DNA of 64,000 nt, taken from positions 879,030-943,029 of the forward strand of contig JAFXKZ010000002.1 in the NCBI GenBank assembly GCA_017531445.1, in the 5' to 3' direction. The position numbers were made by a program, and so were the translations under genes. The notes under the pieces are model-generated. The model had not been told where the DNA came from. It saw only the letters and a program-made list of their open reading frames with translations, and searched no databases. This stretch comes from Kiritimatiellia bacterium. GTDB taxonomy: Bacteria; Verrucomicrobiota; Kiritimatiellia; RFP12; DVOR01. The stretch's first letter is position 1. Every line of letters starts with the position of its first letter. This document shows positions 58,153 to 64,000 of this stretch, one piece after another.

Positions 58153-59148
58153 TCACCACTTAAAAAGATAAGGTTTATAGTTCTTTTTACCTGCAAAATG
58201 ACCTGAAAGTTTATATATCTGTCGTTGTAATATACTCTCCAACGACAGTCGTTTCCCATGATAGAGATGTTCGGCAGTAAACGTTTCTAGAACATCGGAG
58301 ACAATCTTACGTTTCACCGTATCACTGAGTGAAGCCTCTTTCAAAAAGCAATGTCGATTTTTGAACACAACTCTATCTACACACCATGCGCGGTACTCTT
58401 CCATCAAATCTAGAACCAGCGATGGCTTACCGGGACGCTCTACATGATAAAATCCAAGATAGGGCTCAAGCCCTGCCACTAAAAGCGCATTCCAAACTCG
58501 TGTCATTAAAATACTATACCCATAGTTCAAAGCGGCATTAATGGGATCAAGCGCACCTCTACCAATACGATTTCTGAACGTTTCTGGAAAAACTTTTAGT
58601 TCCACCCAAGTATTCCAATAGCGATTCGCGGCCGCGCCTTCAAGGCCCAACAATTGTGACCGGCAATCTTTCTTCAATGGCAAAAAGTCTTTTATCCTTT
58701 CCCCCATTAGTTTGAGATGTTCTACTGTCTCAAGTAATACTGTTCGCTTCTCCTCTTTGAACGTTGCATTTTTTCCAATGTAACACAAAACAGCTCTTTG
58801 ATTTCGGATCTTACCATAGGTGGTGCGAAGTGCTATCTCTGCGGCATCAAGTGAACGCTCTAAAAAGAGAACTTGATTTCGTCTTGTTAATCCTACTCCG
58901 TGACTACGGATACCAGACAATGCCGCGATGCATTCACCCAGTGAATTTAGGAAGAATAGCCGAATCCCATAAAGAGAACATGCTTGAATGAGATTACTTG
59001 ATACAGAAACACCTTGTTTCGCAATCGTAATTGAATGAAGTTGCGCAAGAGGATATTCCGCAAGAAGTTCTCCATGTTGCTTCACGACAACGCGCTCGCC
59101 GGTTGTCCCAAGCGAGGAACCATACTCACAGAGCACCAGATGCTTCAT
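58153..59148 (-). CDS. cas1: CRISPR-associated integrase Cas1
   Basis: Cas1 inserts new spacers into the array. In 331 residues the metal ligands are E170 (LLGLEGAAANRYW), H235 (FYHVERPGKPSLVLDLMEEYR) and the acidic pair D247/E250 or E251 in the same segment. The N-terminal beta domain starts MKHLVLCEYGSSLGTTGERVVVK. I chose the ATG at 59148 because it gives this standard start. It overlaps the end of cas9 by 23 bases. Confidence 0.96.
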   Translation of the reverse strand: MKHLVLCEYGSSLGTTGERVVVKQHGELLAEYPLAQLHSITIAKQGVSVSSNLIQACSLYGIRLFFLNSLGECIAALSGIRSHGVGLTRRNQVLFLERSLDAAEIALRTTYGKIRNQRAVLCYIGKNATFKEEKRTVLLETVEHLKLMGERIKDFLPLKKDCRSQLLGLEGAAANRYWNTWVELKVFPETFRNRIGRGALDPINAALNYGYSILMTRVWNALLVAGLEPYLGFYHVERPGKPSLVLDLMEEYRAWCVDRVVFKNRHCFLKEASLSDTVKRKIVSDVLETFTAEHLYHGKRLSLESILQRQIYKLSGHFAGKKNYKPYLFKW

Positions 59149-62100
59149 TTTCTTGTTTATTATAAAGTTCCCGCGCCAGCTTGGCCGATTCAATCGCACC
59201 ATGCAAGATGGTAAACTGTGCACCACTGGCAAGAATGCTACATTTTCCATCTCTAAACTTAAAATGGCGAAGCGCAGCATCGTTCTTCCAAGCAACTAAA
59301 AGACTTTCATTCAGTTTAATAGAACGGAAGATTTGCGCATGGAGGGGCACATTCGCCTGTGTAGCAAGTGAAGACAAAAAGTTTGTCTTAATCTTTAACC
59401 ATACTTTAGGGCGACCTTTAGACCCCGGTGAAAGTTGCGCTTCGAGAAGGGCAGAATCTATTAACATCTCTTCAGGAATAGGAAGTGTCAAACGCTTGTC
59501 CATCCGTGTGTATGATTGATGCGTTTTATATCTTCCTTTCACCCCATGTATATTCCGAGTGAGCAATTCGGGTCGTTCAACTTCTTGCTCAAAGTTGGTC
59601 ATCCCATTTATCACTTCAAAGCCTACAGTACTTGGAGATTTTGGAGTATTACATTCTAAAACTTGCCAAACAGGTGTTTCTTTCCCGCCGCGACGAATAC
59701 GGAAAGCCCCTGATGATGGCGGCTTCAAAATAGGTAAAGAGAAACCGGTTCGAGCATGTGTATGTCTACCAACACTCCTAGGGCGAGGCGCATATTTTTG
59801 GGCGATTCGTCTACAGAAATCACGCTCATTCACCTCGTTATCAATTTGTCCATCTAAGAGAATTTCACGCCACAAGGCATATGCAGGATGGCGCAACGTT
59901 TGTGTATGAAATAAACTCCTCCCTAATTTAAGAATTAATTTGTCACTTTTAATAAACGTATCAATACATGCTCGAATGTCTTCTCTTTTTTGAGCGATGT
60001 TTTCTTCCTCTGATAACTCACGGCCTTCTTTTTTTGCAGACTCTTTTCGCTTCTTTTCTTTTGAATCAACATCTCGTTTAAGTGCTTCTACCTGCTTAAA
60101 TACGGACTCCTTCAGAGTATAGTAGTGCAAGTTATCGAGTAGATCTGCTTGCAATATTTCTTCAGATGTTGCTTTATTCTTAGCTACGTGATGCAGAAAT
60201 TCTCTCGCATGATTGGCATGAATAGGATAAAGGCGACAGGTCATGGAGCCATCTTTAAGGTGCGCTATCCATTCTTCCAGTGTCGCAGGAGCACGTTCTG
60301 CTTTTTGTTGAAGGAATGGATGTAAGAGACGATAAATTTCATCTGCGGTCAACTTCTTTTGTGGTGAAATTTCACAATAAGCCTTTTCGTGCAAAGAGAA
60401 CCCAATGGCAAGTTTACCGGATTTTGGAAGTATCAAAGAGAGAAATTTGTCACCATAAATGGAATCCTTAAAGAGTTTCATTGTCGCGGGATGCTTATCA
60501 AATGGAGAAACTCTAGACTGCTTACGAATCTCAAATGCCGTCGGTAAATAGGATTGAATTAACGCATCACGATCTTCTTCCGTTATAACCTCTCCTTGAT
60601 TTAATCGCCAAGCATAGTTCCACATGCTAAATGCGAGTGTAGCATCCACAATATGACTAAAGGACGGTTGCTCATCTGGCTTCTTAAAAACAGGATACTT
60701 CTCCGCAAGATGACTCCTCAATTGACTTATTTCATCTGCATTCAAACGAAAAGCAATCACAGAAACATCTAACGGAACATTATCAGCCTTCAATTTTTTA
60801 CGAAGATAAGCTGAAAAATACTTCACAAGCCATCGCTGTGTCCCATTCACTTTTGTTTTATTCAACTGCTGGAGCTCTGCCAGAAGTGACTTTTTAACGT
60901 TTGATCCATCATTTAAGAAAAGAGCATGGCGAATGATTTGACGATCTTCTCTTTCCATTTCTGCAAACGCAGTCGCATAGTGCTTATTCCTCAATTGAAT
61001 CTGAGTAAATACAGTTTCAATTCTTGAACTGATCGTACGTACATTTGACGTTCCAAAGACAACGTTCAAATAATCCGACGACAGGTGTTCTAAAGTATAT
61101 TCGTTATTTGATTTTTTAGCATTACAACCTGCACAAGCATAAATTAGATTCGGCTCGGAATTAAAAATGGTGCCATGCGACTTTAATGAATTCGCACGCG
61201 GAATAATATGATCTATTTGACCATGTGACTCGATGCGTTTTCCACAATAAGGGCAAATACCACTTCCATCATTCTTAATGCGTGTATCTTTATCTTCCCA
61301 CTCTTTTTTGAAACGCTCCGCGTGGAGCTTCGCATTTCTTTTAATTTCATCTTTATCTTTACTTTTGTAATCATCTTTTTTCTTAATGTCTGACACATCC
61401 ATCGAAAATTCAAATGCATTTTCCTCTACTGCGAATGGGACTATCACCTGAGTTCGCGCCATGGAATATGCTTCAAAATGAGCCTGATACCAAGCCGTCA
61501 ATTCTTTAGCCTTAATATGTGCAAGGTCAATCGCGATGCGCTTAATTAATTTTGCAATCATTCCGTCAAAAGGTTCATTTGAATTCGCAGTTAAACGCTT
61601 CGCGTGCGCAATAGGTTCACCCTTTTGATCTATTTTAAATAAAGAACTTCTGAAATGATTATCATTTGTACAGTGGCGACAGGTATGGCTAAACCCATGG
61701 ATATCCCCCTCAAGAAGATCATATATTTGAGACCAAATAAATGGATTATTGTATCGATGCACAAGTGTTGAATGCTTATCCTCCTCAGGCTTTGCAAAGA
61801 AATCTGCAAGGACTTCAGCAGCTAATGGAATCTTACGGCGAAGTGCGTAGACCTCTTTACTCACGGTTTTATCTTCCAGAGGTGTCTCATAAACCTCTTT
61901 AAATGCCTGACCAAACCTCTTCTTCTCTTTCGTGGCATCCGCCCCAACAATCAAAGGGGTAAAACGACACATCCCAGCCTTTTTCTTTCCCAAGTCCTGC
62001 GGTAACGGTTTTTCATGTCGGGTAGAAAGATATACCTTAAGTTGAGACAATCCTTCTTCTGTTATCTCTTGCCCCAATAATAAACTCAATTGTTTGTGTG

Positions 62101-63538
62101 CTATCTTGTTTTTGTGAGGCGGGTTTTGATTACACAGTTTGAGGAGACGATTTGGAATTTCAGGATACCACTCACCCTTTTCTGCAGCATTACATTCCTT
62201 GAAATAACGTTTGACGCATACCAAAAAATTATCCGTATACTGACCCAAGCGCGCACGTAACGTTGCGATATCGTTTTCAATCGCTTTTTCATCTTTTTCA
62301 AAAACAATCTTACGCAAACTGATACAATCCGACCTCGAACTCCGATCAAAGAGGATTTGCAGTTTTCTTAACGCAATTTCCATTTCGTTTTGCGACTGAT
62401 TAACCACATAGGGCGCATTATCCAAAAACGACTGTGTATTCATCGCCTCAACCCAAAGGGGCCAATCGGGATAATCACGTGTTAAGACCTCTCCATCAAG
62501 GAGCAAGGCTGAACATTTTGGAGGATGGCGATTATTTTGATCCTCATATGGAGGAATTGAGTGCTTAGGATCTTTTTCCAACCAACATGCCAGAATTTTA
62601 CCTTCATTACTAGCGCACCAGTCCTTTAAATTCCTGTGATTTAAACGTTCTTCCGAAGAAATAGGATGCCATCCTAAAAGATAACGTTTAAACACTAACG
62701 CCATGCGGGACTCATCCCACTTATCGCCGATTTTCCATTCTGGCACATTGAAATATTTCCGCAAACATTTTAATTGAAGATTACTAATGTGCCCCACCAA
62801 ATTGGCGAAGCTTTCTGAAGTTAAATTCGTCTGTTGCAATGGCGAAAAAGTGCTCTCCCAAAACAAGTTAATATCCGCACGAATATCGTTTAAATATTCT
62901 ATACGAGACTTATGACCGGTTACCCCTTTTTGTAACGTAACCAACACGTCTTTGAGTTTTTTACGAATCTCTTGAAATGCTTTCCCTTTTTTCTTGTCAT
63001 TCTCACCTTCAAAATATGTTAACCTTTTCTTGTATTCATCCGAATCCTCATCCCACTTGAATACTTCCGCATTAAGACATTCATCAATCCTTAAAGCCAG
63101 ATCTCCCAATTGAGAATCAAGCGTTTTATCCTTATCCAAAAAAGTAAACCCATAATTATATAATTCTAATATACTCGGCAAACCATCTGTGTCAATCTCC
63201 TCTGTATAATAAGAAAAACCTCTGCGATTAAGTAATCCATTAACCCCATCTTCAAATCTCATTCTCTTTGTAATATCAAGCAATTCTAATCTAACACCAT
63301 AATGCGACTTCAAAATCACCCACAATAACCGTTTTGCAAGTTTCCGTCGTTTATACCCGCGAACCTGATGCCGCTTTTGAGTTCGTTTTTTCTGCCCCAA
63401 CGTGAGGTCGCCTGGATCAACAACAATCAAAGAAGCATTCAAAGAAGTCACCGCAGAACTCGCCTCTTGAAGCGATACGACACCCGTATGAACCGCACCA
63501 AGATCTACCGCAATGGGAGAAACAACATTTGTAACCAT
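59126..63538 (-). CDS. cas9: Cas9 endonuclease, type II-B
   Basis: This RNA-guided DNA nuclease has 1470 residues, in the large size class of II-B Cas9 (Francisella Cas9 has about 1630). RuvC-I is SPIAVDLGAVHTGVVSL with Asp12. An Arg-rich bridge helix follows (KKRTQKRHQVRGYKRRKLAKRLL). RuvC-II is PFAVEENAFEF around residue 705. The HNH domain has ICPYCGKRIESHGQIDHIIPR with H777, and a second zinc pair CAGC. RuvC-III is SHIVDATLAF with H962 and D965. The last 200 or so residues should read the PAM. Codon use and composition are much AT-richer than in the neighbouring genes. Confidence 0.97.
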   Translation of the reverse strand: MVTNVVSPIAVDLGAVHTGVVSLQEASSAVTSLNASLIVVDPGDLTLGQKKRTQKRHQVRGYKRRKLAKRLLWVILKSHYGVRLELLDITKRMRFEDGVNGLLNRRGFSYYTEEIDTDGLPSILELYNYGFTFLDKDKTLDSQLGDLALRIDECLNAEVFKWDEDSDEYKKRLTYFEGENDKKKGKAFQEIRKKLKDVLVTLQKGVTGHKSRIEYLNDIRADINLFWESTFSPLQQTNLTSESFANLVGHISNLQLKCLRKYFNVPEWKIGDKWDESRMALVFKRYLLGWHPISSEERLNHRNLKDWCASNEGKILACWLEKDPKHSIPPYEDQNNRHPPKCSALLLDGEVLTRDYPDWPLWVEAMNTQSFLDNAPYVVNQSQNEMEIALRKLQILFDRSSRSDCISLRKIVFEKDEKAIENDIATLRARLGQYTDNFLVCVKRYFKECNAAEKGEWYPEIPNRLLKLCNQNPPHKNKIAHKQLSLLLGQEITEEGLSQLKVYLSTRHEKPLPQDLGKKKAGMCRFTPLIVGADATKEKKRFGQAFKEVYETPLEDKTVSKEVYALRRKIPLAAEVLADFFAKPEEDKHSTLVHRYNNPFIWSQIYDLLEGDIHGFSHTCRHCTNDNHFRSSLFKIDQKGEPIAHAKRLTANSNEPFDGMIAKLIKRIAIDLAHIKAKELTAWYQAHFEAYSMARTQVIVPFAVEENAFEFSMDVSDIKKKDDYKSKDKDEIKRNAKLHAERFKKEWEDKDTRIKNDGSGICPYCGKRIESHGQIDHIIPRANSLKSHGTIFNSEPNLIYACAGCNAKKSNNEYTLEHLSSDYLNVVFGTSNVRTISSRIETVFTQIQLRNKHYATAFAEMEREDRQIIRHALFLNDGSNVKKSLLAELQQLNKTKVNGTQRWLVKYFSAYLRKKLKADNVPLDVSVIAFRLNADEISQLRSHLAEKYPVFKKPDEQPSFSHIVDATLAFSMWNYAWRLNQGEVITEEDRDALIQSYLPTAFEIRKQSRVSPFDKHPATMKLFKDSIYGDKFLSLILPKSGKLAIGFSLHEKAYCEISPQKKLTADEIYRLLHPFLQQKAERAPATLEEWIAHLKDGSMTCRLYPIHANHAREFLHHVAKNKATSEEILQADLLDNLHYYTLKESVFKQVEALKRDVDSKEKKRKESAKKEGRELSEEENIAQKREDIRACIDTFIKSDKLILKLGRSLFHTQTLRHPAYALWREILLDGQIDNEVNERDFCRRIAQKYAPRPRSVGRHTHARTGFSLPILKPPSSGAFRIRRGGKETPVWQVLECNTPKSPSTVGFEVINGMTNFEQEVERPELLTRNIHGVKGRYKTHQSYTRMDKRLTLPIPEEMLIDSALLEAQLSPGSKGRPKVWLKIKTNFLSSLATQANVPLHAQIFRSIKLNESLLVAWKNDAALRHFKFRDGKCSILASGAQFTILHGAIESAKLARELYNKQENEASGAL

Positions 63539-63572
63539 AAAACCCTCATGAAGTTAAGAAAGCATACGCGTA

Positions 63573-63601
63573 ATTATAAATAAAACAACGATCAAAGTCT
63601 A
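63573..63601 (-). promoter_or_regulatory. Promoter of the cas operon
   Basis: On the minus strand TAGACT (63596-63601), a 17-bp spacer and a perfect TATAAT (63573-63578) give a leader of about 28 nt with a GAGGG Shine-Dalgarno. Confidence 0.75.
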
Positions 63602-63865
63602 CCCCAATAGCCACCCTTTCAGAAGATAACTATAGCGCATTTTATTCTATGACAAACTTTCTATGCCCATAGGACAAAGCATTTTCATCTTCGTCTGTTT
63701 CGTTATTTTTATTTCCATTTCCACCACTGAACAAAATACTTGCTGGGAACACTTACCATTGACTGATTTCCTGAGCTCGTACCGAAGCAATCGTAAATTT
63801 ACTCTTGCCGTATTCTTTTCCCGCACCTCTCTCCTTCACGCCTTTATTTTGGCGGGAGCTTCTTA
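63602..63865. other. Gap between the cas promoter and the rRNA operon terminator
   Basis: No gene is supported. A 67-codon plus-strand frame (63663-63866) has a hydrophobic stretch but no Shine-Dalgarno or promoter, so I left it out. Confidence 0.5.
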
Positions 63866-63905
63866 AGACAAAAAAAGAGCTTGACTCCTTTCGGAATCAA
63901 GCTCT
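63866..63905 (-). terminator. rRNA operon terminator
   Basis: A 13-bp stem (63876-63888 with 63893-63905, loop GAAA on the minus strand) is followed by a run of seven T residues on the minus strand, directly after the 5S rRNA. Confidence 0.93.
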
Positions 63906-63911
63906 GTAAAA

Positions 63912-64000
63912 ACCCGGCAGCGTGCTACTCTCCCACCAGCGAACCTGGCAGTACCCTCGCCGATGAGGCTCTTCACTTCCGTGTTCGGAATGGGAACGGG
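63912..64000 (-). rRNA. rrf: 5S ribosomal RNA, 3' part (5' end off window)
   Basis: Read on the minus strand, the sequence has CCGTTCCCATTCCGAACACGGAAG, then GGTACTGCC and GGGAGAGTAGCACGCTGCCGGGT, the conserved 3' portion of 5S rRNA. The gene continues past base 64000, so an rRNA operon enters from the right. Confidence 0.95.

Noticed and set aside
63663..63866. A 67-codon frame with a hydrophobic segment next to cas9
   Set aside because: I considered a small CRISPR-associated or anti-CRISPR-like membrane peptide. It has no Shine-Dalgarno, promoter or conserved features and converges on the rRNA terminator.

Overview
The window is bacterial chromosome with fairly GC-rich, densely packed housekeeping genes. 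No rRNA gene is complete, so taxonomy is inference. A membrane Ser/Thr kinase with an N-terminal zinc ribbon, a BatA-like VWA protein, an NspC polyamine enzyme, an AroB/EboD-like cyclase and several secreted proteins of no recognisable family suggest an anaerobic or host-associated member of the PVC group (Kiritimatiellota/Lentisphaerota/Verrucomicrobiota-like). Rubrerythrin, a 2[4Fe-4S] ferredoxin and an NfnAB-like pair fit an anaerobic lifestyle.

Layout. 1-15 kb: mainly minus-strand genes (nnr, sirtuin, M50-like peptidase, kinase, cyclase, radical SAM, NYN RNase, BatA, exonuclease, TPR protein, gph) and tRNA-Ala. 15-25 kb: nhaC, a BatD/DUF4381-like protein, def-serS, tig, a secreted protein, trmB, an amidohydrolase and a ferredoxin. 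25-42 kb: nspC, a LysM lipoprotein, glf, an operon ending in patatin-lepB, an SDR, a lipoprotein-ribD-surA-rsmA run, nudC, murF, a flippase and a Wzt/Wzm-type ABC exporter. 42-55.8 kb: clpX, five tRNAs that all have C34 anticodons, rubrerythrin, a TlpA-like protein, purM, nadE, a PglC-like phosphosugar transferase, a CPBP protease and the NfnAB-like pair.

55.8-63.6 kb is a complete, AT-rich type II-B CRISPR-Cas locus: cas9 (1470 aa), cas1, cas2 and cas4 on the minus strand; a plus-strand tracrRNA; and an array of 18 repeats and 17 spacers that begins one base after the preceding stop codon. The anti-repeat, a 24-bp terminator hairpin at the end of the array and an extended -10 box inside each repeat all indicate plus-strand crRNA transcription without a classical leader. 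The locus lies just downstream of an rRNA operon, whose 5S end closes the window.

The other striking signal is a family of intergenic tandem arrays. I found ten, each with 3-5 copies of a 17-bp dyad motif (CAACAT-N5-ATGTTG type, core CGCCC/GGGCG or CGSCG) phased at 22-23 bp. They recur every 4-8 kb from 1 to 50 kb, in divergent, convergent and co-directional gaps. Several other gaps carry short direct duplications offset by 66-70 bp. Many genes have an extended -10 (TGnTATAmT) only 6-10 nt before the start codon, suggesting leaderless mRNAs.
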